A stretch of DNA of 64,000 nt from Desulfofundulus kuznetsovii DSM 6115 (GCF_000214705.1 NC_015573.1:2239001-2303000), one strand, 5' to 3'. Positions 19,012 through 28,310 are shown, numbered from the stretch's first letter. Numbers and translations: made by a program. Notes: generated by a model from the letters alone, not told the origin.

Positions 19012-20126
19012 TGCGAACCCTCCTCTTTGCGCCCCACCTGCTGTGCCCGGCGTAGCCGATCCAAAACCGACTGGAAAGTAACATAGTGGGGTAACTTCCA
19101 GTGTGCGGTGAAGCCAGAAGCCTCAATGCCGTCTATATGATAGAGAACGAACTCTTCGTCCTCTGCCGGCGCTTCTTTGGAACCAGTGCGCATGGTACGG
19201 TCCAGTACAGCCATGGAAATAGCCTTTATTTCGTTATGTCCAAAGCAAAGGCCATAGCCCAGCGTAAAGCGGGGAATACCATCCTCCCCGGCATCCATCC
19301 GGGCAATGACCTCTGCTTCCGTTACCAGTACCCGTCCCACAGTCACCACTTCATCTGGGCGGGTCCTGTGATGCACGCGCAGCGGAACATATCCCACTCG
19401 CAGTTCCCCCAGGGTAGGGTGAATATTGCCGTAACCCCGCATACTGCTGTAGGCTAAGGCCATCAACCCCCCCGTTTCTCCCCTGGCCATAGCTTGCATC
19501 CTGGCTGCCCGGGGAGCCGGGAATGTGAGAGGCTGCCGGGTAATGTCTATTATTTCCTCTGCTTCCTCCGTCTTGTTGGGAGTCTCCAGAAGTCCCTCGG
19601 CCCGCAGCATGTCCACCACTTTAGGGAAAGATGGTAGCACTTCTTCCTTCCCATCGTCCTCTCCTCTTCCCGCCTTAGAAGCAAATTCTCTTAAGAACTC
19701 CTTGATATGGGTTGGATTTTCCTCTACCAGCTGAAAGTCCAGCAACCGTAGACTGTAGTCCCGGGTAGGACCAAGGATCTGACCGCCGGGTATATCTTTG
19801 AAAGCCGCCGATATACGTCGTATCACTGCCATTTCCCTGGTATCCGCGACGAGGGAATAACCAATCCTGGGCAACGTGGACCGGTAAGCCCGCAGGAGAA
19901 AAGATGCCTCTATGGTATCTCCTTCAGCCTGTTTCAGGGCCAGGGCTGCATGAAAAGGTGCATATAAGGAACCTTCGCCCATAACTTGGTCCACCGCGAG
20001 ACGCATCTGGTCCCGGATCTGTTTGACTTCAAGGGGAGCCGACCCACCTCGCAGGCGAAAGTAACGCACCAATTCTTCAGCTGCTTCTATTGCGGCCTTC
20101 CCTCCCTTGATAGGCACATATCCCAT
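19008..20126 (-). CDS. phnI: C-P lyase core subunit, nucleosidase PhnI
   Basis: A 372-residue core subunit that, with PhnG, H and L, attaches phosphonate to the ribose of ATP. It starts MGYVPIKGGKAAIEAAEELV and includes ARMQAMARGETGGLMALAYSSMRGYG and LGYGLCFGHNE, all conserved in PhnI. The length is normal. It lies between phnH and phnJ in the usual order. Confidence 0.95.
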   Translation of the reverse strand: MGYVPIKGGKAAIEAAEELVRYFRLRGGSAPLEVKQIRDQMRLAVDQVMGEGSLYAPFHAALALKQAEGDTIEASFLLRAYRSTLPRIGYSLVADTREMAVIRRISAAFKDIPGGQILGPTRDYSLRLLDFQLVEENPTHIKEFLREFASKAGRGEDDGKEEVLPSFPKVVDMLRAEGLLETPNKTEEAEEIIDITRQPLTFPAPRAARMQAMARGETGGLMALAYSSMRGYGNIHPTLGELRVGYVPLRVHHRTRPDEVVTVGRVLVTEAEVIARMDAGEDGIPRFTLGYGLCFGHNEIKAISMAVLDRTMRTGSKEAPAEDEEFVLYHIDGIEASGFTAHWKLPHYVTFQSVLDRLRRAQQVGRKEEGSQ

Positions 20127-20156
20127 GATCTTACCACCCCTCCTGCTTGTAAAACT

Positions 20157-20771
20157 TCAGCACCACGTCATACTTGACGACCGGGGAATACAGGCCAGTT
20201 GACCCTGAACACTCACCAGGATGGTGTCTACCCCAAGGGGGAATTCAGAGTTAAGTTTCTCCAGGCAAGCCAGGTTCTCTCTGGTCAGCCCGGCCACGGT
20301 GAGCTCTCGTTCACCCGGCACTCCGGGCCCCCGCAGGCGCAGCACAATCCCTTCTCCGGCTGCCTGAAAAGCACCGGGATAAATGGTATTTACACGGCAG
20401 ATGACAGTCGCCCCCTGGTCAGGAAACAACAAGTTGCCGCGGCGAACTTGTATCAAGTCCGGCCCCGGCCGATCGCCGTCGATAAACACGAAATCTGCCT
20501 GCTCAGGAGCTGCTGGCCTGCTTCCGGTGTAAAACTTGCAAAACGAAACAAATTCCTCCCAGCCCGGCCCCAGTGTTGCAAATGTAGTCTCCTCATCCAT
20601 TAGCGTTAGTGCCAAGGCAGCAACGTAGAGAAAGTCCCTGGATTCTCCCTCAACCCCCCTGAGTTCGGCTATTTTTCCCGGCCTGGCCATGCAATCCAGT
20701 AATTGACGAAACACTTTTTGACTGCTGTAAACCGGGTCAAACCAGGAAATATCCCACATCTCGTTCATCAC
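20157..20771 (-). CDS. phnH: C-P lyase core subunit PhnH
   Basis: A 204-residue subunit of the PhnGHIJ core, structurally related to PLP transferases but without the cofactor. It shows SSQKVFRQLLDCMARPG near the start and FPLGVDTILV near the end, both PhnH features. ATG 20771 overlaps the stop of phnG (ATGA). The C-terminus (IPRSSS...) is close to the usual IPRTT ending. Confidence 0.93.
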   Translation of the reverse strand: MMNEMWDISWFDPVYSSQKVFRQLLDCMARPGKIAELRGVEGESRDFLYVAALALTLMDEETTFATLGPGWEEFVSFCKFYTGSRPAAPEQADFVFIDGDRPGPDLIQVRRGNLLFPDQGATVICRVNTIYPGAFQAAGEGIVLRLRGPGVPGERELTVAGLTRENLACLEKLNSEFPLGVDTILVSVQGQLACIPRSSSMTWC

Positions 20772-21190
20772 CCCAAGGCCTCAAATTGTACCCGTGAACG
20801 GGCAATATTGGCAAATTCGGCCCCATCTTCTCGAAGTATACGTTCCTCTTCAGCCAACAGGGCCGCTCTTATTCCGTCAACCGGCCCCACACCCAGGTGT
20901 AATGCCAGGTCAAGCACGGCCAGGTGGTAGGCCCGCTCCGGATCGTCACCAAGACAACAACCCCAGCCGGTAGCTTCCCCGAGCGCCACAGTACATTCCG
21001 TAACCAAAACTTCCCCCAGATTGAAGGGCTCGTTTTCCACCGTTTCCCGGGCCTGCATCATCACCAGGCCCACTTGAGGCGGCTTAATTACCCTGATTTC
21101 CGGAGAGGCAGCCAGCACGCTGCGGGCCAGTTGACTGAGGATACCGTTATCCACCCTGTGCAAAATCGTCCGGAGGCGCTCTTCGTTCAT
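20768..21190 (-). CDS. phnG: C-P lyase core subunit PhnG
   Basis: A 140-residue small core subunit. It has QARETVENEPFNLGEVLVTECTVAL and GWGCCLGDDPERAYHLAVLDLAL, the family pattern. It begins 13 bp after phnE and overlaps phnH by 4 bp, so uptake and breakdown genes share a transcript. Confidence 0.93.
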   Translation of the reverse strand: MNEERLRTILHRVDNGILSQLARSVLAASPEIRVIKPPQVGLVMMQARETVENEPFNLGEVLVTECTVALGEATGWGCCLGDDPERAYHLAVLDLALHLGVGPVDGIRAALLAEEERILREDGAEFANIARSRVQFEALG

Positions 21191-21203
21191 CTATCCTCAC
21201 TCC

Positions 21204-22016
21204 TTAAATGATGGCGCTGCGTATGCGGCTGGAAAGAAAATCCACTATACTTACGGTAAGCAGAATGACCAGCAGTATGGCAGAAGTATCCTGATACTGG
21301 AACAAACGCATACTGGTTAACAACTCAAAACCGATGCCACCAGCCCCGACCAGGCCAAGCACGGTCGCCGCCCGTACATTGACCTCCCAACGGTACAAGG
21401 TATAGGTAATAAATTCAGGTACAATCTGGGGTACTACCGCAAAGACCAATGTTTGGATCTTATGGGCACCGGTGGCCTCCAATGCCTCCACCGGACCACG
21501 GTCAATATTTTCAATGGCCTCGGCATAAAACTTGCCCAACTGCCCGGCGGAATGAATGGCTACGGCCAGAACCCCCGGGAAGGGGCCCAGACCAACAGCA
21601 GCTACAAAAATCAAGGCAAAAACCATCTCCGAGATGGCCCGCAGGGCATTCAGGATCAGCCTGGAAAGCGTGTATAGAATAGGGTGAGGAGACACATTCT
21701 GAGCTGCCAATACCCCCAGGGGAATCGCTATTATTACCGCCAGGGTAGTTCCCCAGATGGCCATTTCTACCGTTTCCAATGTGGGCCGTATGAGTGATCC
21801 CATAATTGAAAAATTCGGGGGTAACATCCGGCTCACAATATCCACAAGATGGGGCGTTCCCTGAATGAGGGTCAAGGGGCTCAATTCACAATCCACTGCG
21901 CTGCGCCAGTAGACGACCACCGCTAGCGCCACCACCAGCACCCTCTGCCAGGTAAAAAATCTCTCCCGCCACGGTACTGCTGATTTTAAAGATGCACCTT
22001 CAATAAGCCTAAGCAT
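21204..22016 (-). CDS. phnE: Phosphonate ABC transporter permease
   Basis: A 270-residue inner-membrane permease with about six hydrophobic segments and the ABC coupling motif EALEATGAHKIQTLVFAVVPQI. ATG 22016 overlaps the phnC stop (ATGCTTAG), a better start than 22055. A single permease gene is present. It works with PhnC and PhnD to import phosphonates. Confidence 0.94.
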   Translation of the reverse strand: MLRLIEGASLKSAVPWRERFFTWQRVLVVALAVVVYWRSAVDCELSPLTLIQGTPHLVDIVSRMLPPNFSIMGSLIRPTLETVEMAIWGTTLAVIIAIPLGVLAAQNVSPHPILYTLSRLILNALRAISEMVFALIFVAAVGLGPFPGVLAVAIHSAGQLGKFYAEAIENIDRGPVEALEATGAHKIQTLVFAVVPQIVPEFITYTLYRWEVNVRAATVLGLVGAGGIGFELLTSMRLFQYQDTSAILLVILLTVSIVDFLSSRIRSAII

Positions 22017-22803
22017 AGGCAACCTCCGCCATCGTATCAAACTCTGCTGAATCATCGGGCTGCTGGTAAAGCCATTCCAGGTCGGCCTTGCTTACGGTAT
22101 GGGCGGGCTTATCCAGCACCATCCGACCATCCCGCAATCCCACTACTCTGGAAGCATATTCCAGGGCCAGGTCCACATCGTGCATGCTGACCAGGAGAGT
22201 CAGGCCATCTTCCCGGTTGATGCTGGCAAGAATATCCATTACCCTCCGGGACGATTTGGGATCCAAACTGGCCACGGGCTCGTCGGCCAGCAGTACTTCT
22301 GGTTGCTGTACCAGTGCCCGGGCAATACCTACTCTTTGTTGCTGCCCACCACTTAACTGGTCTGCCCGCTGGAAGGCCTTGTCCTGCAGTCCCACCCTCG
22401 CCAGGGCATGCCAGGCCAGTTCCCGGTCGGCATCTGAAAAAATCCGGCAACAACTGAAAAATATACCGCAATAGCTCAAACGCCCACATAACACATTGTC
22501 CAGTACGGTCAGCCGTTTCACCAGGTTAAACTGCTGGAAGATCATGGCCACCCGGCGTCGCAATTCGCGAAGCTCCCTGGACCGGCCATTGACATTAAGG
22601 TTCGCCACCGTCACCTCCCCGGTGGTAGGCTGCACCAGCCCGTTAATACAACGCAAAAGAGTGGATTTGCCGGCTCCACTTAAACCCAAAAGGGCCACAA
22701 ATTCCCCTTTATGCACCTCCAGGTTGACATCCACCACGGCCTTCACGCCGCCCCGATACTCCTTGGATAAGTTAGTTATGCGAATCACCTTTATCGCCTC
22801 CAT
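22009..22803 (-). CDS. phnC: Phosphonate ABC transporter ATP-binding protein
   Basis: A 264-residue ABC ATPase with Walker A GLSGAGKST, Q-loop MIFQQFNLV, signature LSGGQQQRVGIARAL, Walker B EVLLADEPVASLDP and the switch His in VSMHDVDLA. The segment LSYCGIFFSCCRIFSDADRELAW is typical of the PhnC insert. It is separated from phnD by about 110 bp containing a stable hairpin. Confidence 0.95.
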   Translation of the reverse strand: MEAIKVIRITNLSKEYRGGVKAVVDVNLEVHKGEFVALLGLSGAGKSTLLRCINGLVQPTTGEVTVANLNVNGRSRELRELRRRVAMIFQQFNLVKRLTVLDNVLCGRLSYCGIFFSCCRIFSDADRELAWHALARVGLQDKAFQRADQLSGGQQQRVGIARALVQQPEVLLADEPVASLDPKSSRRVMDILASINREDGLTLLVSMHDVDLALEYASRVVGLRDGRMVLDKPAHTVSKADLEWLYQQPDDSAEFDTMAEVAYA

Positions 22804-22867
22804 CCTGATAAATTGTTATCTTGTACCTTACCTGACTGCAAAAATATTGCCGCCAAATTCTGGGTTA

Positions 22868-22892
22868 GCGGCCGTCACTTGGTGACGACCGC
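22868..22892 (-). other. Intercistronic hairpin between phnD and phnC
   Basis: GCGGtCGTCAC-CAA-GTGACGgCCGC on the minus strand forms an 11-bp stem with one mismatch and no T run. It probably stabilises the phnD 3' end, giving more binding protein than ATPase. Confidence 0.55.
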
Positions 22893-22911
22893 CACCCGTG
22901 TTCATCATTGG

Positions 22912-23820
22912 TCATTTCAACTTTCTCAGGTCCAGGTTAAGGGTTTTGGCCACGTCCCGGATTATATCGTAGCGGTTGTCATCCACCTCTTTGAATTTGA
23001 TAAAGTTAGTTCCCTCAAGGGCATCCGGAGCCTTCTGATCAACTTCCAGTAAAGCCTTTTTCACTTTGTCCTTGAGATCCTGGGGCAGGTCATTCCGGTA
23101 AGCCCAGGGGCTGTGAGGTAACGGATCGGACTTAGCAAAGACGATAACCTCATCGGGGCTGATAATGTTGTTTTTTACCAGCTTCTCGTATATTTCACTG
23201 GCCATGGCTCCTGCATCGACCTTTTCGTTCTTTACCGCCAGGGCAGTGGCATCATGACCGCCGGAAAACTGCACCTTCATATCCTTATCGGGATCCAGCC
23301 CCGCTTTGGTCAGCATGTAACGGGGAATCAGGTGACCGGAAGTGGAGGCCGGGTCACCAAAGGTGAAGGTTTTGCCCCTTAGGTCAGCGATGGATTTGAT
23401 ACCGCTGTCCTTTCGCGTGATAAATAAAGAATGATAGGTATCCTTTCCATCCTCGCCAATACCAATGGCAAAAGCTTCGGCGCCAGCTTCCTTCGCAGCC
23501 AGGATATAGGAAAATGGGCCATAGAATGCTACATCTAAATGTTTTGCACGCATAGCCTCTATTACCCCCGTATAGTCGGTACTCACATAGGGGGTTACCT
23601 TAATGTTCAGCTCTTTGCTCAGGTAGTCGACTAACCCCTGATATCGCTTCATAATCTCTTCCGCATTTTCTGACGGAATAAGCCCAATCCTAAGTTCAGT
23701 CACCTGCGAGGCGGCGGAACCCTGATTCTTTTCCCCGATTCTGCCGCAGGCGGCAGTCGCCAGGAGAAGGCTGCCCAGGGACAGCAATACTATAAGTTTG
23801 CTCCACAGCCTGGTCATCAT
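22912..23820 (-). CDS. phnD: Phosphonate-binding lipoprotein
   Basis: A 302-residue solute-binding protein. An N-terminal signal ends at a lipobox-like LLATAAC, so it should be a membrane-anchored lipoprotein. It has LRIGLIPSENAEEIMKRYQ and FGDPASTSGHLIPRYML, the Ser/Thr-rich loop that binds the phosphonate group. The start is ATG 23820 with GGAGG 7 nt upstream. Confidence 0.94.
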   Translation of the reverse strand: MMTRLWSKLIVLLSLGSLLLATAACGRIGEKNQGSAASQVTELRIGLIPSENAEEIMKRYQGLVDYLSKELNIKVTPYVSTDYTGVIEAMRAKHLDVAFYGPFSYILAAKEAGAEAFAIGIGEDGKDTYHSLFITRKDSGIKSIADLRGKTFTFGDPASTSGHLIPRYMLTKAGLDPDKDMKVQFSGGHDATALAVKNEKVDAGAMASEIYEKLVKNNIISPDEVIVFAKSDPLPHSPWAYRNDLPQDLKDKVKKALLEVDQKAPDALEGTNFIKFKEVDDNRYDIIRDVAKTLNLDLRKLK

Positions 23821-23858
23821 TTTTTGTCCTCCTTGCACAGGGTTTGTGTGGTCTCATC

Positions 23859-24611
23859 CTACTTACGAACCTCTTGACCACGGGAAAAATCTACCTGCAA
23901 ACAACTCCTGTCTCCCCTGAATCGCGAGACGCAGTATTCTATTACCACCCCCCCTTCCGTAAGCATGGTACTTTTCACCTGCAGCACCGGTACATTGGGT
24001 GAAATTTCCAATATTGCTGCATCATCAGCGGTAGGCAGGACGGCGCGCAAAGCTGAGCGAGCGCGGATGGGGCGCAGATGATAGTGTTTTTCCAGGAGGT
24101 GGTAAAGAGAGGTGAATCCTTCCAGAAAATTTAACAGGCCTGGCACCAGATGGCTTGGGAGATAAGAGGTGGCTACGGAAAAGGGCTCATTGTCTACGGA
24201 GCGTAAAATTTCCAGAACCACGACCCGCTGGTTCTGATCCAGGTTCAGTTCTGTGACCACGTCGGGAGAGGGGGGCATCTCCACCGCTTTTAAAATCCTT
24301 GCAGCAGGGGAATGCCCCAGTTCCATAATGTTTCGGGTAAAACAGGTGCGGCTTGATACCTTATACTGTATTTGCCTTTCCGCTCCCCGCACGGGATAGG
24401 TTCCCTTCCCCTTAAGGCGGTAAACCAGGCCCGCATTTATCAACTCGGCAATGGCCTGACGCACGGTATGGCGATTGACTCCGTAATACGTACTTAAGTC
24501 CGATTCAGAGGGCAACCGCTCCTGAGCACTGAAGGCCCCCTGCCGGATTTGTCTTGCTAAATCCTGTGCAATTTGCCGGTAGTAAGGAATGCCGTTGGCC
24601 TTATCCAGCAT
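23859..24611 (-). CDS. phnF: GntR/HutC-type regulator of the phn operon
   Basis: A 250-residue regulator with an N-terminal winged helix (LARQIRQGAFSAQERLPSESDLSTYYGVNRHTVRQAIAEL) and a C-terminal UTRA effector domain. ATG 24611 is preferred because GAGGTG is 7 nt before it. As first gene of the operon it most likely represses its own promoter and responds to a phosphonate or phosphate ligand. Confidence 0.9.
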   Translation of the reverse strand: MLDKANGIPYYRQIAQDLARQIRQGAFSAQERLPSESDLSTYYGVNRHTVRQAIAELINAGLVYRLKGKGTYPVRGAERQIQYKVSSRTCFTRNIMELGHSPAARILKAVEMPPSPDVVTELNLDQNQRVVVLEILRSVDNEPFSVATSYLPSHLVPGLLNFLEGFTSLYHLLEKHYHLRPIRARSALRAVLPTADDAAILEISPNVPVLQVKSTMLTEGGVVIEYCVSRFRGDRSCLQVDFSRGQEVRK

Positions 24612-24669
24612 ACACTTACACCTCATTTATCATTTAGACCCGCAAATGAGATATCAACTCAGCAAATTG

Positions 24670-24692
24670 GACATCCGAGAGATATAGATGTC
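24670..24692 (-). promoter_or_regulatory. Possible PhnF operator
   Basis: GACATC and GATGTC are 6-bp inverted arms around 11 bp, overlapping ATATAGATGTCTAGATA, about 60 bp upstream of phnF. This is suggestive only; GntR sites are usually short palindromes in this place. Confidence 0.3.
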
Positions 24693-24708
24693 TAGATACG
24701 TTCCCCTT

Positions 24709-24750
24709 AAAACAAAACTCCCCGGCTCATAAGAACCGGGTTTATATTTT
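24709..24750. terminator. Hairpin with T tracts upstream of phnF
   Basis: CCCGGCTC-ATAA-GAACCGGG with T-rich tails in both directions (TTTATATTTT on plus, GAGTTTTGTTTT on minus). It insulates phnF from pabA or acts as a leader terminator. Confidence 0.6.
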
Positions 24751-24835
24751 CGTATTTTACTTTTACTATCGCATGAACCTGTTAAATACAAATTAAGCTC
24801 ACATTAAACCCTTGTAATTTTTACGTTAAACCTCC

Positions 24836-24865
24836 TTGACACACCGTTAAAACCTGTGCTAAGCT
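24836..24865 (+). promoter_or_regulatory. Promoter of the pab operon
   Basis: TTGACA at 24836 is followed after about 17 bp by TGCTAAGCT. The -35 is perfect and the -10 degenerate. It is followed by a transcribed leader of about 160 nt. Confidence 0.5.
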
Positions 24866-24880
24866 GACCTTGACAACTGA

Positions 24881-24936
24881 AAGCTGAGCTTGAGCTGAGC
24901 AGGGAAGAGCCAGGGGGAGCTTGAGACGACTCGGAG
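24881..24936 (+). promoter_or_regulatory. Phased GAG triplets, putative TRAP-binding leader
   Basis: AAG or GAG triplets occur at 24881, 24886, 24892, 24897, 24907, 24917, 24923 and 24934, with degenerate slots at 24902 (GGG), 24912 (AGG) and 24928 (CGA). This makes 11 slots spaced 5 or 6 nt, the geometry bound by the 11-subunit TRAP protein. A terminator follows 14 nt later. TRAP binding is inferred. Confidence 0.45.
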
Positions 24937-24949
24937 ATTCTGGGGTGAG

Positions 24950-24977
24950 GACCAGCAAGGGGCTGGTCTTTTTGTTT
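24950..24977 (+). terminator. Leader terminator (attenuator) upstream of pabA
   Basis: GACCAGC-AAGGG-GCTGGTC is followed by TTTTTGTTTTT, 54 bp before pabA. Its position in the leader of the operon indicates attenuation control. Confidence 0.85.
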
Positions 24978-25030
24978 TTACGGTGCGGGAGTGGTTTCAC
25001 TGAATCTTCCAATTGGTGGAGGTTTTTACT

Positions 25031-25597
25031 GTGGTCATCATGATCGATAACTATGACTCCTTTGTGTACAACCTGGTCCAGTACCTGCAGGAACTGGGGC
25101 AACAGGTACGGGTTTTCCGTAACGACCGGGTGACCCTGGAGGAAATGGAAGCTCTTTCTCCCAGCCACATTGTGATTTCCCCCGGTCCCTGCACACCAGA
25201 TGAAGCAGGAATATCCCTGGCTGCAATCAAACACTTTGCCGGTCGCATCCCCATCCTGGGCGTATGCCTGGGCCACCAAGCCATCGGTCAGGCCTTTGGC
25301 GGGCGGGTCGTAAGGGCCGGACGGCCCATGCACGGCAAAACTTCCCTGGTCTACCATGACGGCACTGGTATTTACCGCGGGTTACCCAATCCCTTTGCCG
25401 CTGCCCGGTACCACTCCCTGCTGGTGGAAAGAGAAACCCTCCCGGACTGCCTGACCATTACCGCCCAAACCGGTCAGGGGGAAATCATGGGTTTGAGGCA
25501 CCGGGAATATTCGGTGGAGGGGGTACAGTTTCACCCGGAATCCATTTTAACGATGGTAGGGAAAAAACTGCTGGCAAATTTCCTGACCCTGGCCTGA
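25031..25597 (+). CDS. pabA: Aminodeoxychorismate/anthranilate synthase glutaminase component
   Basis: A 188-residue class I glutaminase that supplies ammonia to the chorismate-using subunit. The triad is visible: Cys-79 in [10 protein letters not shown] and His/Glu in VQFHPESI. The start is GTG 25031 with GGAGG 8 nt upstream. It sits 25 bp before pabB. This type of glutaminase can serve both folate (PabB) and tryptophan (TrpE) synthesis. The attenuator leader upstream suggests tryptophan-linked control. Confidence 0.92.
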   Translation: MVIMIDNYDSFVYNLVQYLQELGQQVRVFRNDRVTLEEMEALSPSHIVISPGPCTPDEAGISLAAIKHFAGRIPILGVCLGHQAIGQAFGGRVVRAGRPMHGKTSLVYHDGTGIYRGLPNPFAAARYHSLLVERETLPDCLTITAQTGQGEIMGLRHREYSVEGVQFHPESILTMVGKKLLANFLTLA

Positions 25598-25622
25598 ATC
25601 CCAATGAAAGGGCGGATCGATT

Positions 25623-27188
25623 ATGCCGGTGTGTTTACCTCTAATAAAGAAAATCCCGGTAACAGCAGACGTATTGGCCCTCTTCGAAGGGCTATCCTCC
25701 CGCCCCTACAGCTTTTTGCTGGACAGCGGGTTGATCGTCCAGGGACTGGGCCGGTACTCCCTGATGGGGGCAGATCCCTTTCTGGTGTTGCGCTCCCGGG
25801 GAAAACGCTTATGGCTGGAACGGGAAGGGGAAACCACTCCTTTAGCCGGCCGCCCTCTGGAAAAGCTCAAAGATTTACTGACCCGTTATCGCCTGCCCCC
25901 GGGCAGCTGTCCCCTACCTTTCAGCGGCGGCGCGGTGGGATACTTCAGCTACGACCTGGGGCGGGTACTGGAAAAAATGCCTTCCCTGGCTGTGGACGAT
26001 TTACAGACCCCCGACCTCTGCCTGGGGTTTTACGACGTGGTTACGGTAGTGGACCGTGTTACGGGAGAAGTATGGGTGGTTTCCACCGGTTTTCCGGAAA
26101 CCGGTCCCGCAGCTGCCGCACGGCGGGCGCGGCAAAGGCTGGCTGAAACCTGCAGTTTGCTGGCCAGCGGGATGCAGCGGCAACAAATGGTAACCGTTCC
26201 CGTAGAAACAAGCCGGGAACCGTGGTCACATGCCGGCGACACGGGCATACCGCGGGTAAACAGTTCTTACCATGGAAGCCATCCCGGGAAACGAAACGCG
26301 CCCGTCCTTTTTGCCCATTTTGACGAAATCAGCTACTGCCGGGCGGTGCAGCGGGCCAAAGATTACATTGCCGCCGGGGACATCTTTCAGGTCAACCTGT
26401 CCCAGCGCTTTTCCCTGCCCCGGGTGGTGGAGCCCTGGCCCCTGTACCGGCGCCTGCGGGCCATCAATGCCGCCCCCATGGCGGCCTACCTGAACTTTGG
26501 AGAATTCCAGGTGGTCTGCTCTTCACCGGAACGCTTCCTCAAGGTAACCGGCAGGCGGGTGGAGACCCGCCCCATAAAAGGAACCCGCCCCCGGGGAAAA
26601 GACCCGGCCAGCGATATGCGGCTCAGGGAGGAGTTGTGGAACAGTGAAAAAGACCGGGCCGAACTGGTGATGATTGTGGATATGGAGCGCAACGATCTGG
26701 GACGGGTCTGCCGGACGGGATCGGTGCGGGTGCCGGAACTTTACCGGCTGGAGGAGTATGCCACCGTATTTCATCTGGTTTCCACAGTGGAAGGGGAACT
26801 GGCCCCGGATAAAGATGTGGTGGACCTGCTGGCGGCGGCCTTTCCCGGCGGCTCCATCAGCGGGGCGCCAAAGATCCGGGCCATGGAAATCATTGAGGAA
26901 CTGGAACCGGTACGCCGGGGTATTTACACCGGCTCCATCGGCTACATCGGCTTTGACGGTAACGCCGATTTAAATATAGTGATCCGCACGCTGATATTTA
27001 AAGGGGAACAAATCTACTTCCAGGTTGGCGGTGGCATTACCATCGATTCAGACCCTTACATGGAGTATGTAGAAACGCTGGACAAGGCCCGGGCACTGGT
27101 ACGGGCGCTTGGTCTGGATGACCGGCAGGCTTTCGCTTCCCTGGCCGTCAGGCCGGTGGTGTATGGGAATCATCAATCAACCCGGTGA
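25623..27188 (+). CDS. pabB: Aminodeoxychorismate synthase component I
   Basis: A 521-residue chorismate-binding enzyme that makes 4-amino-4-deoxychorismate for folate. It has CSSPERFLK, VMIVDMERNDLGRV, and GGSISGAPKIRAMEII with the Glu/metal residues at the C-terminus. The key discriminator is PIKGTRPR with Lys-319. PabB has this Lys, whereas anthranilate synthase TrpE has Ala (PIAGTRPR). A linker at about residues 190-225 joins the N-terminal and catalytic parts. Confidence 0.92.
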   Translation: MPVCLPLIKKIPVTADVLALFEGLSSRPYSFLLDSGLIVQGLGRYSLMGADPFLVLRSRGKRLWLEREGETTPLAGRPLEKLKDLLTRYRLPPGSCPLPFSGGAVGYFSYDLGRVLEKMPSLAVDDLQTPDLCLGFYDVVTVVDRVTGEVWVVSTGFPETGPAAAARRARQRLAETCSLLASGMQRQQMVTVPVETSREPWSHAGDTGIPRVNSSYHGSHPGKRNAPVLFAHFDEISYCRAVQRAKDYIAAGDIFQVNLSQRFSLPRVVEPWPLYRRLRAINAAPMAAYLNFGEFQVVCSSPERFLKVTGRRVETRPIKGTRPRGKDPASDMRLREELWNSEKDRAELVMIVDMERNDLGRVCRTGSVRVPELYRLEEYATVFHLVSTVEGELAPDKDVVDLLAAAFPGGSISGAPKIRAMEIIEELEPVRRGIYTGSIGYIGFDGNADLNIVIRTLIFKGEQIYFQVGGGITIDSDPYMEYVETLDKARALVRALGLDDRQAFASLAVRPVVYGNHQSTR

Positions 27189-27250
27189 CAGAATATCAGT
27201 GAATGTTCAGCAAAACCGCAATGACGAGGATGCGGTGAGGTGATAGATAA

Positions 27251-28081
27251 TTGAACACCGTGATATGTATAAACGGCCAGTTTTTGCCGGCAAGCCGCGC
27301 TCAAATTCCCGCCCTGGACCAGGGATTCCTTTATGGCTACGGCCTTTTTGAGACCATCCTGGTACGTGGGGGTCAACCCGTGTTGCTGGAAGCACACCTG
27401 AAACGACTGGAGAAGGGATGCACAGCCCTGGGGATGGCCCTGCCCCTGTTACTGACTGAGCTGGGCCGTCTGGTATATCAAACAATAAAACTAAACGATA
27501 CCACAGACGGCGCCCTGCGCCTAACCCTTTCCGCCGGAACGGCCCCGGGCGAAGCCGCCGGCAACCTGGTCATCTCCACCCGCCCCCTGCCTTACAGCAC
27601 CCCGGACTACCAGAAGGGGTTTCGGGCCGGCTGGTCATCTTTCCGGCGTAATGAACAATCTCCTCTGGTAAAATTCAAAACTTTAAACTACCTGGAAAAT
27701 GTGCTGGCCAAAAAGGAAGCCCGGGAAAGAGGGTGGGATGAGGCACTTTTTTTGAACACCGCCGGCTATGTGGCAGAAGGAGCAGTGAGCAATATCTTTC
27801 TGGTAAAAAACAGCCAGGTGATTACTCCCTCTCCGGATCAGGGGTTGCTGCCCGGCATCATGAGGCAGGTGGTGCTGGAAACCTGCCGCCGTCTGGGCAT
27901 TGCGGCACAGGAGCGGCCGGTCTCGCCGCATGAACTGCTCGATGCCGACGAGTGTTTCCTGACCAATTCTTTAATGATGGTAATGCCCCTGGTAAAAATT
28001 AATGACCGCCCCATCGGTAGCGGACAACCAGGAGTTGTAACCGAAAAGATAAAAATGGCGGTAAGCGGCCACATATCATAG
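27251..28081 (+). CDS. pabC: 4-amino-4-deoxychorismate lyase
   Basis: A 276-residue fold-type IV PLP enzyme that releases pyruvate to give 4-aminobenzoate, completing the pabABC pathway. It shows ALDQGFLYGYGLFETILV, the PLP Lys in KFKTLNYLENVLAKKEA, and GAVSNIFLV. The start is TTG 27251 behind GAGGTGAT. A D-amino-acid or branched-chain aminotransferase is the alternative in this fold; the operon settles it. Confidence 0.9.
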   Translation: MNTVICINGQFLPASRAQIPALDQGFLYGYGLFETILVRGGQPVLLEAHLKRLEKGCTALGMALPLLLTELGRLVYQTIKLNDTTDGALRLTLSAGTAPGEAAGNLVISTRPLPYSTPDYQKGFRAGWSSFRRNEQSPLVKFKTLNYLENVLAKKEARERGWDEALFLNTAGYVAEGAVSNIFLVKNSQVITPSPDQGLLPGIMRQVVLETCRRLGIAAQERPVSPHELLDADECFLTNSLMMVMPLVKINDRPIGSGQPGVVTEKIKMAVSGHIS

Positions 28082-28164
28082 TCCGGGAACGGATGCGGAT
28101 AAGGCCGGATAAAGAGTGAGTGGTCGTAAGCATAGCATAGGCCACTTTACCCCTGCGGTTTTCA

Positions 28165-28265
28165 TCGCGTATCAGTAAAACCGGTTATGACAAGGATGCG
28201 GCGCTGTCCGGAGCGAACGACTTGCGAAGCGCCGGTAACAGCACCCCGGGTTCATTGAATATTTA
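28165..28265. repeat. Dispersed intergenic repeat, compact copy
   Basis: Bases 28196-28248 match the complement of 59209-59262 at about nine positions in ten. The segment 28172-28201 resembles 27205-27233, and the end (ccgggttcattgaatatttac) resembles the terminal sequence of the 58984 element. It fills most of the gap after pabC. Confidence 0.7.
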
Positions 28266-28310
28266 CTCATCGCGGGGCAACCTGGCCCCAGTTCTGGGGA
28301 TATAATATCG

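Noticed and set aside
25031-27188. Anthranilate synthase (trpG-trpE)
   Set aside because: The Lys in PIKGTRPR of the large subunit and the pabC gene downstream fit aminodeoxychorismate synthase.
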